From assembly GCF_943734655.1 (NCBI RefSeq), contig NC_071354.1, positions 75,494,838 to 75,558,837 of the forward strand: 64,000 bases of DNA, given 5' to 3'. Shown piece by piece: positions 31,881 to 49,145 of this stretch (its first letter is position 1; the number at the start of each line of letters is the position of its first letter). The stretch is from Sabethes cyaneus (taxonomy: Eukaryota > Arthropoda > Insecta > Diptera > Culicidae). The notes beneath the pieces were generated by a model, which was given only the letters and a program-made list of their open reading frames with translations, ran no database searches and had not been told where the DNA came from. Position numbers and translations under genes: made by a program.

Positions 31881-32389
31881 AGCTTTTAGGGTTTAGTTTA
31901 GGTAGGTAGCCGTACCAAGACCTACGCTACCGAGTTTCGTGATGGGGCTGCCATCTTACAGTGTCGAAACACACTGTGCCTCCTTGCCTGTTGGTATACG
32001 ACCTTAGTTTCCACCGGGGTTGGTTTCCCGATCTCCGCTAAGGTTTCTCGTATTCCGGCTGGTACCATGAGGAGGTACGGGTAGGAGTTGCTGGATAAGA
32101 GGCTAAGGACCACTATGGGGTCTGTTTTACGCATTTTATGCAACCAAATACCAACCACTGATTGGACAGGTGTGCTCTTTGGTGTCAATTAGTGAAAACA
32201 AGCTGGATCCGCTGGTGAATTTTACAGTGAACGCCCTGGGCGTACCAAGCTGGTGGATTCCAAAAGTACATACATGTACAATATTATTTTTAAAAACTCA
32301 ACTGGTCACTCGGCTCAACATGGCGACTTTCAACGCATAGATATATGTTTTGGCGGAGGTAGCAAATGTAGTTGTTTCTCTACGGATGA

Positions 32390-32516
32390 TAGGGTGATTT
32401 ATATATTTTGGACAGGCGTTATGTGTACGCTATTTTGGGCATTTCCATTTGATTTTGCTGTAAATGTCTAAAATAGAGTATACGTAACATCTGTCCAAAA
32501 TACATAAATCACCCTA
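32390..32516. mobile_element. 127-bp palindromic MITE
   Basis: Nearly the whole length is an imperfect palindrome. The arm tagggtgatttatatatttt is mirrored by the right end aaaatacataaatcaccctA, with an 18-bp loop. The outermost TA on each side suggests a Tc1/mariner-type TA duplication with TIR gggtgattta. Non-coding. Confidence 0.8.
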
Positions 32517-33825
32517 CCGGATTAACGCAGTTTAATTGGAACGAAATACAGATATCGAAAGGAATGACTTTCGTCAGCGCTCGTCCTGAAGCTTTCCGTT
32601 CAGGGAAGACCTGTAGCAGTGAGTCTAAATCGACTGCGGTAAGATCTACCAAAGCCGATTCGTATGAATCTGTCATCTCTACATTGCCGGTGCCAAGAAT
32701 GAAAAGGAGAAACGTTAGGACAGTGTAAGAGCTGCTATTGATGCAACAAACATCAATGGACATGGCTGAATTGTCACAGTTGACCAATATTTTAGAAATT
32801 TGCAAGTAGAATCGTATCGCAACCAATGTCGCAAATCCAGCGAGAAGCAAACGATGCTCACTCTTACGCGAGCGAGTGTGAGACGCATAACATTATACTC
32901 CACTGGTGCAAGCGTACGACAAACAACCGAGGCCAGCAGCCCGTGGGCGCGAGGAGCACACTATAGGATGTATGAATATAGATTTAGCTAAATTTCATTT
33001 TTTCTTTTTCACCTAACGCCCTCGCTTACACACGCGGATAAGAGTGCGAGCCCTCGCGAGTGATCAACTGCTGGGTTGCTATGACGAGCGGGCTGGAGCG
33101 ACGACTATGGCTAATAATTAAATACATATTCGCATAAACTCGATACAGTGCATGGGAAAACTAAGAAAGGGCGTCCAAAAGAGATGTTCATGCAAGTGTG
33201 TTCTTTAGAACGAACAGCAGCCGTAAACTACTGGACGGTTCTGAGCTTGTTTACATTGTGGACTTAGGCCCCTTTCAATTGTTGGTCTTGAATTGTGTGG
33301 CTAGTGCATTCGAATGAATGTGTACAAAATAAATAACAATAACAAAAATAACATGGCCACATCGCGGCGCTCGCGTGTTGCTTCGAGTCACATAGTATTT
33401 GTATCGCCTTCTAATTTCAAACGTGTGCCTATGAGAACGCTTTACGAACACTATGACAGGTCAGTGAAGAGTGACGCATCTGGTTCTTTAATAATCTAAG
33501 GTACAATACAATTTGAGATCGGAATTTTTTCGAATCAAAGAGATCCGGTTCAACGCGTCGGATTATTGGGTTTCGGATTAGTGGGAGATACTGTAATTTA
33601 CTTCTGCTAAGTGAGGGGCAAGAAAGCGTTTTAAGTTATTCTGAATTTCTCCATATACCTTGAAAATTCTCAGAAGACAGGTACTTGTGTTTGATTTCTT
33701 CGAATATTACTTGGAAGTATAAAAATGATGAGACGAAACAAATGTCACAAGGTCACGTGACGGATGTAAATAAATCTAAAATTATAAATAAATCAACTTC
33801 CTTATCATATTTTGTGTTGCTCAGT
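32517..33825. other. unassigned region
   Basis: No frame or repeat that I can support; a few GC-richer patches occur near 32870-33110. Confidence 0.35.
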
Positions 33826-33955
33826 GCCTTTCAGTTGGCCTCGAGATATGACGTTGGTCTAAGTCAGTCGTCGTACGTTCGAATCTCGACTAGCCCCGCA
33901 ATTGTGCTGTACTCTTAACAGCTGGCTGCGAAATCTGTCGAATAAAAACAGAAGG
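33826..33955 (+). repeat. tRNA-derived SINE
   Basis: cagttggcctcgagatatga and gttggtctaa give an A-box-like region. cgttcgaatctcgac, about 50 bp later, is a good B box. The body continues through cttaacagctggctgcgaaa to gaataaaaacagaagg. A partly deleted relative lies on the - strand at 52555-52620. Confidence 0.65.
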
Positions 33956-35914
33956 CTTTGTTTTGCTTTGATGCTCAAGAAATATGTAAAGATTTCGCCA
34001 GAAACGCAGATATCGCCAGTTGTTTACAGCGGACAGAGTACTGATGATACCAAGTGTCAATCCGACTATCACATAAATAGATCAATATACATCCCGAGTA
34101 TATAACGTCATCTCAAATACGCACAATTTCACACTCAAACAGAAGCGAAAAAATAACTACAGAAGCCAAATATCGCACTCCTCCCAATCAGGTTCGAATT
34201 CTGTACGCAAAAGCAACATATAAGTGTAGCATATACAACACCCACGTCAGCCCAATAAGAAAGAAAAATCTTCAGCCCTTTATAGCACACTCGCTACTTT
34301 CTGCTCACCGTACCCCGAAAGCTAACATCCGGAGGAGGATCCAAAACGAATAATGGCAATGAACATTGAAGCACGGAAGTGCCTATGGAGGCGAACCTAC
34401 ATCATGCTAGTAGTAGGTACAGGGCCAAGTGAAACTCGTTCCGCCTCAGAGATGTCACAAAAAATTATCCTTTTTTCCCGAAGCTGTTTTCTTTTTGCCT
34501 GTATATCGTTCGATCCCAAGTCCTGCCTTAGTCATACGCCCGCCGCTCGTTCTTTGAATGCCGTTGTAGGTCCAGGGTGATTTCTATACCGTTTTGGAAG
34601 GGGCTCTGCGAATTGCGCCGAGGCAGCCAAGCGAAGTTTCAGAGCTGTTCAGAAAACGGAAAGCGTCAAGTGCGTGTGATAAGAAAATGCTTTTTGACAT
34701 TTAAGTCGTTCTCTTTTGCAGGAGTTTGCATCATACCACGCGTAACTTGTGTATCCTTTTCCGCATCCACTTCCCTCCGATAAATGGATGCTGCGAGAGG
34801 AAAGAAAAAGTGGGATTTTGTTGAAACCTGATGGGGTCCAGAGTTTACTTGCTGCTTGGTCGCACGATCAGAGTATATGTAAAGATGAAAGGAGACTGTG
34901 TTTCCTGTGAAAAAGGGCGAATTCCTTTAGCCACACTTTTGCGCTGTGTGACGTAATAAAGTTTAATTTCTTTCTGATAACCTTAATATCAGCAGGGCGT
35001 GCGTCTGCAGGCGATTCGTGTGCCTGACACAAAGTGACAGAATGAGCCGTAAGGTTATGGCAATAGTATTTAAATTGGATGTGACACTTATTATGAAGTG
35101 TTTTTTTGGTAGGTGCCGCGTATTCTGTGAGTGAATTTGAAATTTTCCGCCTGTTCGCCGTTTTACACTGGAACAATGAGAGAATATTTTTTTACTTTTA
35201 TCATTTTTGTATTGACTTATTCTGGTTAAGTTATTTCGTACCTTCTTATGAGAGGAAAAACACATTTACTCCTTCTCAGGAACGTCCAAAATAATTTTTT
35301 AATTTATTAAAAATACCGCTGATGGTGGCTCTTACCTCCAAAGATTGAGTGTGGAGTTTGTATTTTAATGCTCTGAGAGGGATGGATGAAGTAACTTACA
35401 TAATTATTCGGTAGATATTTTACCGATGATGTACGCTATGATGTATGAACCAACGAGGTTCGAAGATTTAATTTTAGGAGTTCACCATTATCTGAACTTC
35501 AGAATTTGTACTTGTAATAAAAGAATATACGGATTAGTCAAAAACAGACACTTTGCTCTGTGTTTTAGTTTTCTTTGTATTGGTCTTTAAATTGTGGCAA
35601 AGCCTTGAGTGTAAACGTCTTTAAGACTTGACCCTCCTTTCTCGACTGAATTATACAGGCAAGACGCTGGTATTATCCAGTTAGCCATGCAATCATATTG
35701 CATTTAATTTGTAACAGCTTGCAAATTAAACCAGCTTGTAAAATGGCATCGAAGCAGTAACTCTACTGTAAAATTTTTACACGAAACATGAAGAAAAAGT
35801 TCACGGAATTTCCTGAAAATGATTTATTTAATATTAGAGTACTCTTCAATTAAAAAGAAACCGCGTTCTAGAAGAGAATCCCTTCTTCGAAATCTATAGA
35901 CTGCATTCAACAAT
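33956..35914. other. unassigned region
   Basis: Short frames only, none recognisable. AT-rich. Confidence 0.35.
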
Positions 35915-36005
35915 AGATTATCGAAACCCTTCTCGTCGATGATTTTCCATAATTTTTTACGCTCGATGGTATCATATGCAGCTTTGAAGTCAATTGGTTT
36001 TGCAG
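35915..36005 (-). pseudogene. short LINE reverse-transcriptase fragment
   Basis: The - strand reads IDFKAAYDTIERKKLW, then KIIDEKGF. It matches motif A of the reverse transcriptase in the copy at 25900-28458 (DFKAAYDTIDRKELWKI). Only about 90 bp is recognisable. Confidence 0.65.
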
Positions 36006-37020
36006 GTAACACGATAAACTCTTTTTTCGAAATGAGTCTGTCTTTGCAGAGTATATAAAAGATGTCACGATCAAAATTTGACCATACTAGAATGCGTGTA
36101 AAGTTCAATAATTATAATAATGATCAATAAATGTCTATAAAAAAACTAGACCGATCTTACTCGGGGTCCTTTTGTCTCTCAGTAACTTGTACATGTGTTA
36201 TTATTACGAACATTTTCGTCATGCAAGTAACGAAACCCTTTTTCTTCATTTGAATGTGTCTACACTTTGTCAGCTCCCCCTGCTATTGTCCCTTAGCCAC
36301 TTGTAAATATGTCTTCTTTTCGGTAAACGCCATATAGTGTTACCAGGCTTCATTTTACTCATCTTATGCATACAGAGGCAGAGCAATCTACTTCTCACAA
36401 CGATCAAGTTGCTTTCGTTTTCTGTTCAACCGTTTCCTCTCCCTCCGAATGATGCCTGCATACTGTTTTCTCTTACGACCACTCATCTTGCGCAAAAGGA
36501 GCACATTGACTAGCAGTGCTAATATTTTCTTCGCACACTGGAGACACAAGACTATTCTCTCCGTGTCACAAAGAGAATATGCGATAGGTAAATATATGGT
36601 CTGGAACGATTTGCTCCGTGACCTTCAGTGCATGCATTCTGTAGCGCTCCGGCAGAAAAATAAAGATGAAACCAAACTGATGCTCACTCGCCGGCAGAGC
36701 AAAGCAGCAAACCACTGCAAAAGCAATACAAAACTCGTAGCATCGGAGAAGTCTGAGGAGTCTGAGAGAGAGCAAAATTATTCGTCTTCTGTGCTTTGCC
36801 AATAAAACGCCAAGAATTGAGATATTTTGCAGAGCACGACCGAAGCCTGAGCGTGACAAAGCCTTTTTTATATTTTTGGTCCTCTGCTTTATCAATGGCC
36901 ACCCTATTCTTCCTATTCCCTTTCTGAAATCCCCTCTTGTGGTTGAACACTTGTTTATTTGTTTTTTTTTTGTGTAACTGCTTACTGCTATCGTTCCAAA
37001 AGCAAGTGAAATGTGACTTT
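36006..37020. other. unassigned region
   Basis: No supported feature; frames on both strands around 36450-37070 lack recognisable motifs. Confidence 0.35.
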
Positions 37021-37430
37021 TACTTATTTGGATGCCTCTCTCCTTGTTGGGGAACACCCCGTTTACTCTCAAACCCCTACGCTGATTCCTTTATGTCAAG
37101 GAATATGTGTGCCAAAGTTTGATGAAGAACCGTCCAGACGTTTCAGCAGAACATACATTCATACTCACGTTCTTCGTCGCCCCCTCTCTATGGGTCCTTC
37201 ACAATTAGCTCACCCTTCGTTTACGTAGCCAGTAATGCATCTGTTTGCTTTTTGAAAATCCCTACAACGGAAGAGAAACAAAGCCTTTTTTTCACATATC
37301 GCTCTGCGGGTCCCGCTCCCTTATTCACCCCTCCATAGCCCCCCGCTTTATCTCTTACTCGTTGATTTTCTTATGTATGCCAAGTTTGGTGGAAAACGAT
37401 CAAGGCGTTCTAAAGCTATGGCGAAGCATA
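37021..37430 (+). repeat. two copies of a repeat module leading to tandem arrays
   Basis: Two related segments end in atgtgtgccaaagtttgatg (about 37108) and atgtatgccaagtttggtgg (about 37374). Each is followed within about 50 bp by a catac/acattc-rich stretch. The second copy runs into the 8-bp array at 37427. They look like parts of one dispersed family whose end carries a microsatellite. Confidence 0.5.
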
Positions 37431-37710
37431 CAAACATTCAAACATTCAAACATACAAACATACAAACATACAAACATACAAACATACAAACATACAAACA
37501 TACAAACATACAAACATACAAACATACAAACATACAAACATACAAACATACAAACATACAAACATACAAACATACAAACATACAAACATACAAACATACA
37601 AACATACAAACATACAAACATACAAACATACAAACATACAAACATACAAACATACAAACATACAAACATACAAACATACAAACATACAAACATGCAAACA
37701 TACAAACTTA
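37427..37710. repeat. 8-bp tandem array (caaacata)n
   Basis: About 35 units of caaacata, almost perfect from about 37449 to 37692, with caaacatt variants at the left edge and caaacatg at the right. Because 8 is not a multiple of 3, every frame reads the same eight-codon pattern without stops; the long frames here are artefacts. Confidence 0.95.
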
Positions 37711-37739
37711 CGCTCTCAATCGGGTGGAGCTGGGGGAGG

Positions 37740-38140
37740 GTTTCTGTCCTTGGGTATCATCTGCAGCAAGTTGTTGACAGTATACCACTGCGTGGCTTTT
37801 GTTCAGTAATGGCAGGATGGCAAATCCGACCAAAACAGCACGGAACAATTGTGTTGCATCAGAAAAGACAGTATGAGATTCACGTAAATTTCCTAGTTGA
37901 CGGTACAATGAAAATGTCGCTGTGCAAACTGCAGGTGCGCTTAGCCTGCCAAACCAGTTATTTCTTAGCGAAATTGGAAAGTTTCTTATGTTTGAAAATG
38001 TCTGCCACCTGCTCCCCATTGGGTTGTCTTATAAAACTTTTACTCAGAAAGCTGTTTGAAGTCCGCTTTGACGTAGATTGCGTCGTCTATTACCGTGCAA
38101 TCAAACTTTACAATGTGGTGTAAAGCTTGCGGGATCGTGT
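37740..38140 (-). pseudogene. decayed Tc1/mariner transposase fragment
   Basis: Reading right to left, the - strand gives DCTVIDDAIYVKADFKQL, with the first catalytic aspartate region seen also at 40086-40400. Out-of-frame pieces follow: VADIFKHKKLSNFAKK and LVWQA. It is a separate copy of a related transposase from the element to its right. Several stops and frame changes make it inactive. Confidence 0.65.
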
Positions 38141-38559
38141 TTTGGTCGTCTGAAGGCATTATTTTGCACGCACATCGCCTACAAAATGAGAGTGTTCAGG
38201 TTTACAAAGTCCACGTTTACAAGAAATGCGCCAAGTTTATTCGATCAAATGTTGATCGTAATATATTTAAATCGTCCTTAGCGCTGCGCCAAGTTATGTG
38301 CAGGCATTGTCGTTAATTTAAAACTTACTTTTCACTGTGATAATTGTCACTCACTCAAATTGAGTTATATTTCTTGTAGACTTCAATTTTAGGGGCAAGC
38401 TATCATACATTTGAGAACCTTTATAAAGTTTGCTTCAGATAGTATTGGAACAAAAATAATTGCGTGTATTTCAGTTATTTATTATTGAATTCAAGATCTT
38501 TTCTGATAAAAAATATAGCATTTTCTTCATACTTTTAAGAAAAAATACGGATAAAATTA

Positions 38560-39043
38560 TTCGTCACGGTTTCGAAGGAATTCTCGAACTTTTCCTGTAA
38601 CATGGCACATTAGGCTGCGCACACTTTCTTCTTTCCATCGTTTTGGCTATCTTATTCCACCAGGTCTTCATCTGATTGATGTCTTTGACAACTTTTCCCT
38701 TTCCCTTTCATGATTGCCCAGTATTTCTCAATAGGGCGGAACTGGGGGGAAATGGGTAGGTTAAAGTCTTTCGGAACAAACTGGACCCCTTTCTCTGCAT
38801 ACTATTCTTGAACGACTTTGCTTTAATGCTAGCTTGCCAAATCTGGCCAAAACATCACGGGATGGCAGTGGGATCGAATGAACGGCAAATGTCGTTTTTG
38901 GAGACACTCCTTTTAGCACAGTTCCGACGTCATTGTCTTATTTGTAACGAAAATTTTCGTTTTTCAGCCACAGCTACAAATGCCCTGCCTAATCATAAAT
39001 GTTCGTGAAAATTTGTCTGCAAAAACAAATTTAAATTTGCTTG
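38560..39043 (-). pseudogene. transposase C-terminal part, DD37E
   Basis: Continues the catalytic domain from the piece right of the insertion: FKFVFADKFSRTFMI, then ICSCG, FVTNKTM and KECLQKRHLPFI, with stops. FWPDLAS supplies the second aspartate, and FVPKDFNLP followed by FRPIEKYWAIMK the glutamate, 37 codons later in one register. The tail reads VKDINQMKTWWNKIAKTM. Stops at several codons after FWPDLAS show it is dead. In an intact element this would cut and join DNA at TA sites. Confidence 0.82.
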
Positions 39044-40085
39044 TAGGAATGGTAGTTATCAGTAAGCAATAATATCACTAAGTATCAGTAAGGTTTCGCA
39101 GTTATTGATGCTTACTGATACAGTTACGTCGTCCCGTTAGAAAAATCAGTTGGATTAAAGTTAATGGTAGGTAGTTGCGTACGATAGACGAGAGTGACAC
39201 AATATATTGTCGTTGTCGTCAACAGCCTAGAGCCGGGGTGGCTCGTGCTGTTTCAAGCAGTCGTCTATATTTAACTCGATCTTGGGCCATTCGTCGCAAG
39301 TTTCCCAGTCGTCTCAAAAGTCACAAATCACTTTCGACTTGGTCAAGCCATCTTGCATGTTGAGTCTTCGTGTTTCCGGTGCTGGTGGGGTTGTTGAAAA
39401 GAACTGTTGTCGTTGCTCTGTCGTTCGGCATCCTTACGACGTGCCCACCGTAGTCTACCGACTTTCGTCAGATGTAGATGGGAGTCTCTGGGATTCTCAA
39501 GCAGTGAAAGTATGTCGTGATTCATATACTTCTACCCTTGATGAAAATCATGCCTCTCGTTTCGATACTCGCTGATCGGAACACCGCCTCAAGAGTAATG
39601 TTGAACAGCATGCTGGATAACCTGTCACCTTGTCCCAACCCTCGACGAGTCTCGAAGGGACTCGAGTGTGTCCCGCGGGCGTGCAAAGCACATCACTCGT
39701 TCCAATGTAGCTCTGATTAGTCGGGTCAGTTTATCCGGCAAACCGGTTTCGTGCATTATGTACCATAGCTGGTCGCGATGGACTGTATCATATGTTGCTT
39801 TGAATCAATAAAGATGTGATCCGAGGACACGATGTACTCTCAACATTTCTGCAAGATCTGTCGGATGGAAAAAATCTGGTTGGTAGTTGCGCGAGCCCCC
39901 ACGAAGTCCACCTGATATATTACAATGTAAAATTACAATGAATAATGCAGTTATTACAATTGCCTATTTTTTTGCTACAATGCCGTGATGGGTAAAATTA
40001 CTGATATTTACTGATAGTTATCAGTAACGTACTGAAACTACTGATAGTTATCAGTAACGATTTTTAATGATAGTTCCCATCCCTA
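39044..40085. mobile_element. hAT-like non-autonomous element inside the Tc1 element
   Basis: Flanked by a perfect 8-bp direct repeat, tttgcttg, at 39036-39043 and 40086-40093; 8 bp is the hAT target size. Its ends are imperfect inverted repeats: taggaatggtagttatca on the left and, on the other strand, tagggatgggaactatca on the right. Both subterminal regions repeat ttatcagtaa. The middle (about 39172-39925) is a LINE fragment. No hAT transposase is seen. Confidence 0.85.
39172..39925 (-). pseudogene. LINE fragment inside the hAT-like element
   Basis: The - strand has broken reverse-transcriptase motifs in order: FVGARATTNQIFSIRQILQKC, given in parts as FVGARATTNQIF and IRQILQKC, then DTVHRDQLWYIMHETGLP, and near the end a 3'-terminal segment like those at 12765 and 51741. 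The FADD box region is missing or unrecognisable. Multiple stops and an internal deletion are evident. Confidence 0.65.
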
Positions 40086-40620
40086 TTTGCTTGGAACATT
40101 CCCCCGAGCCGTTGCCAAGTAAAATTTTTGACCTGCTATTTGCCTGAAGTCAGCCTTGACATAGGTTTCATCGTCTATCAGAAGACATCCGTCGAACTTG
40201 GTTAGCATCCGGTCGTATAGCTTATGGTTCTGTTTTGGCTGTTTGCTAGCTCGATACGACTTGATCCCTTTCCGGAGTCGAATTCTCCTCAAGGTACTAT
40301 GGGCAGCACCGAATTTTCTGGTCAAATCACGGTCCGACAGATTGGGATTCCTCTTGATGGTCTTCAAAATTTTACCACAGTTTCCGGTCGACAGTTCCAC
40401 TCCAATGATTAGCTTGAGGCTTCCGAATCGTCGTCAATGTTTCCTTATACCATTTGATAACGCACCATACGGTATTTCTGGGCAATTTCAGTTGTTTAGC
40501 TAGCCTAGATGCAGACCACAATGGATTTTCCAAATAACTGTGCACTATTTTCGCCTTCTTTCGGCTTCCATGTCGACATGTGAAGTTAAAAGCTTCCATG
40601 TCGTTTGTTTACAAAATACA
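40086..40620 (-). pseudogene. transposase N-terminal part, DD37E
   Basis: Starts at the ATG at 40597-40599 with a helix-turn-helix-like DNA-binding region (SASRLAKQLKLPRNTV). After one frame change near 40372-40400 it continues with a second such region (NLSDRDLTRKFGAAHSTLRRI) and the first catalytic segment LLIDDETYVKADF. It ends at GNVPSK, exactly at the hAT-like insertion. The reading resumes at 39043 with SKFKFVFADKF. Confidence 0.82.
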
Positions 40621-40763
40621 GTCGTTTGGCGGAATGTCAAAAATACATAGGTGAAGCAAACAAAATTTCCGACACGTGGGCGCCAAGAACTTCCAAATCC
40701 GTCCACCAAGAGCGCCACAATATGAGTAAAAGTTTGTTCCAATTCTAAATGAAGCAAGCTTTA

Positions 40764-41038
40764 GAAAATCTGCGAATATGGAATTGTGAGTCATCTGTTT
40801 CAAAAAGAAAGCAATTCAAAATCAGAAGAACCAATACCTATATTGTTGTATTTTATTCTGTATTTCACATACTTTCTGTACAAACTTAGAAATATTCTCT
40901 CTTTTTATCTCATGTTCCTCTGCATCTATTCAGAGATCAACATTATCCGCATTTCTCATAGTTTTCGTTTAATTTGATCGAAGCTTCTCAGTTTCGAATT
41001 ATCAGGGAACTGCTCTCTGCTTCTTGAATCGTTGTACC
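40764..41038. other. unassigned spacer
   Basis: AT-rich, nothing recognised. Confidence 0.35.
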
Positions 41039-41239
41039 CTAATAGTTACTGGTCCAAAAGTGAGTGGTATCGTCGGTAAATAGTTTCAGCTTTTTACGTA
41101 TTAAGAAGCTTTTCGAATAATTGATGGCAGGAATAAAGAGTAACGGTCTTAAGACAATTCCCTGTGGTACTTTCAAGTCGTTCCTACGTGAATTCGAAAC
41201 AGTGAACCAGATGCCGTTATAGAATGAAAATTGTAACAA
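41039..41239 (-). pseudogene. LINE reverse-transcriptase fragment (jockey/I-like)
   Basis: The - strand reads LKVPQGIVLRPLLFI, the motif B pattern (VPQGSVLGPLLF) of jockey- and I-type LINEs, then LFTDDTTHF at the FADD position. The catalytic A of FADD is T here. Only about 200 bp remain and both ends are undefined. Confidence 0.6.
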
Positions 41240-43650
41240 GAAGCATGCTTGTTAGAAGCTTGACATTTTATTTGTTGTAGCATTATATTAATGATTCAGT
41301 TTACAGCTAACCGACATAATCCAACTTAGTTCGCAATTAGTTTCAACTAGATTTCTGGAAAAATTATTTTACTATATGTTACTGCAAATGACAGATTTGT
41401 CTCCTTTGCGTGCAAAACTTATCTGCGTTTCAGGCTGTTTGCTAAAAAAAATTATTTCGTTTCAACAGTCCACATCGTAAATGTCCCGCAGAACAATCCG
41501 ACCGAGAAGATATGGACCAACGATGATGCCTTCAACAACCCTTTTGAAAGTTCATCATAATGCAGCAATCGTTGGCAGAAAGTGTATTATACAACTCTGT
41601 ACCGAGCGACCGACCGACCGGAGAGGCGCACCGAGAAATGGAGAAAAATCCCAGCTACAAATCTGAATCACTGTGGCACTTCTATTGTGCAAAATCTGGC
41701 CGAAACTTTCCCGCGCTTCGTGCTAACACTGGCCATTCATTGAAGCATGTTGGAGGACTACCGAATAGGTGCAACGCGGAATCAAGTGGGTGGTTTAAAA
41801 ATACATTCATAAATTTTTCAAACATCACTCGGCTAGCGGGATCCACGGTGCCCAGTAAAGCACGGACCGGCGACTGGCGAGTAAGGCCAAGAGTAAGCGT
41901 AGAGAAAAGTTAAAATTGTAATATTTTATTCAGCAAAAGCCACACAATTCTCGAAATTCTTTTCGCTTCGTTTTCTCTGCCATCATTGCTCGCCATTGCG
42001 TTGCTACTAAGTGTATTCTCGGAGCTGTTTTCGATGGGGTACTATGTGTGTGCCACACTGGAACGGCCAGCTTCGTGCGATGGATGGCAGTCGGAGGAGC
42101 GCGCGGGAAATGAAAACCGCAGCCGTTTCATTCTGTACAAAACACTTGGACATACTTGTATTTTTACTTTTTAATATTCTTTTGCTCTCCATTATAATTT
42201 CTCCTGCAACTTTACATTTTTCGCAGACAGGATTTGACTTCTCATTCACTTGCAGCTGTGTAAACCGAGAGTTAGTAAATTGTTACGGTTTCGTCGCCTG
42301 GATTTGTCAGCCGATGATGGTGGTGGTGGTGGTGATGCTGGCGTTGAATGTCTTGCCGAAAAATAAGGAATGATTTCATAGTTATTTCACTTGTTACTGC
42401 ATGTCAGAAAAGTAAAACAGTGATAACTCTTTCTTGTACAAAAACGCTTTTTTTCATTTATTCCGAATGCAACTCCAACTCGGGCCAACAGGACCACTAT
42501 TCCTTATCCGGTTGCAGCAGCGGAAGCTTCAGTCTTATTAGCGTTATTAGTATAGTTTTTGCCCTGTTCGTCATAATCACACTGCAACTGTTTTCCACCC
42601 GGTACGAGATAATACCCATGAGCATACAAGCGGCGGTACAACGCGAAATCATTCGAAGGGAAAAATACGCTTGAAAAAGCATCAATGAGCAGACAGGATA
42701 ACTCAGAAGAAGTCGAAGGAGAGGCACCGAGTGAGCCAACTATAGCTCCTGCTGAATATCTCTCAGCCGTAAAGACAAGTTTTCCTATGGCCGGAGCAGC
42801 GAACCAGCCAGGCATTCTTATACTTAATCTGCACACAATTCGTTAATAATTTCGCTCTAGTCAGCGTTATTATTACGACGGATCGAAACTGGGTTGGGTT
42901 GATTGCGTACAGCCACGGGCGGCTACTGCAACGAAATAGCGGAGAATGACGTGAAATTTAAAGAACGGAAATGGAACGCTGGAAATGGGTTTGAGTTTCC
43001 GGCGAAGACAATTCCTTCCACTTACTAAAGCCGCGTTATTGATTGACAGTTTTTGGTCGTAGGACGATTTGTGTTTCAAGTTCAGCCTCATTAAGGCGAG
43101 AGAATATTATACACAACTTTACACAATACAATACAGCCGGATAAAGTTTCGAAAGTAGTCGCTTTCGATTGAGGCCACAGTGATAATGGGGTTATCAGAA
43201 CGGGCGGGTTCCTGCCTGGCCACCACCTAACCCCTGAGCTAAGGCAAATGCTTTATAGAAGTCGGTGGTGATATAATCAATATCGATTTTACTTGGGTCG
43301 GAATAGTTGGCACAATTGGGTGGACACCACCGTTACGATGATGAGTTTGTTGACATTTTATCAATCGAAAAAATTAAGGAGAAACCAACGGATTGTTCGT
43401 TAGCCGTTTGATGGTAGTAGTCTGATCTGTTATTTGATTTAAATTTAGCAAAGAATCAAAATCCGCTATGTTTATTAAGATGCATTCTGGTTTTGATAAA
43501 ATGTTTTGGCCTAGTTGAAATGGAAATGTATCATTATGGTTCACCTAGAAATACTTTAATTTTTACGTAACCCACCTTTGGTTTCTTCATTTCTTGGGAC
43601 CGCCGATTTTAGGCAAATGAAGTGAAACTTATAACCCAGTTAGCATTTTT
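41240..43650. other. unassigned region
   Basis: Several short frames with no recognisable motif, including 41560-41913 and 42011-42373 (+). I call no gene. Confidence 0.35.
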
Positions 43651-43658
43651 ATATGTAT

Positions 43659-43918
43659 ACTAGCTGACCCGACAAACTTCGTATTGCCACAAATTAAACT
43701 ATGTTGTACATAAATCGTGAATCTCGGATGATCTTTGTCACAGTCTCGAGTTTTGCAAGTTCATGGAGTTTTTTAGGAGTTCATGGGTGGTTTAACATAC
43801 GAATTTTCCTCATAGTAAAGTAGAAAACAGCTCCCCCCATTGCTCAGTCTGATAAAATAAGGCGGATATCATTAAAATATTCGCCATGATTATATGACAT
43901 TTCGCCGAATACCATTTT
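43659..43918 (+). repeat. repeat-like segment leading into the (CAGA)n array
   Basis: Begins actagctgacccgacaaact, a phrase I associate with dispersed insect repeats, and ends in the array. I cannot define its left end. It is placed next to the array as the module at 37021-37430 is to the 8-bp array. Confidence 0.4.

Positions 43919-49145
<5,227 letters not shown>

Larger units (their letters stand above)
38426..40761 (-). mobile_element. Tc1/mariner element with DD37E spacing (ITmD37E-like), interrupted
   Basis: Inverted ends match: aagtttgcttcag... at 38426 and, on the other strand, aagcttgcttcat... from 40761, continuing to a shared attggaacaaa about 20 bp in. TA flanks lie at 38424-38425 and 40762-40763. 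Removing the 1042-bp insertion and its 8-bp duplication leaves about 1.29 kb, a normal size for this superfamily. The transposase is on the - strand in two parts. Between the second catalytic D (FWPD) and E (RPIE) I count 37 codons, the spacing of the mosquito ITmD37E family. Confidence 0.85.

Noticed and set aside
33890..33955. Functional tRNA gene from the A/B-box pair
   Set aside because: No acceptor stem or anticodon arm can be drawn around the boxes; the sequence continues as a SINE body.
37245..38123. Long frames with a TYKHTNIQ-like repeat
   Set aside because: Translation of the 8-bp tandem array, open in every frame, plus flanks that belong to an antisense transposase relic.
41560..42373. 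Possible host exons in two short + strand frames
   Set aside because: No domain, no convincing splice-site arrangement, and no support from composition. I could not justify a gene call.
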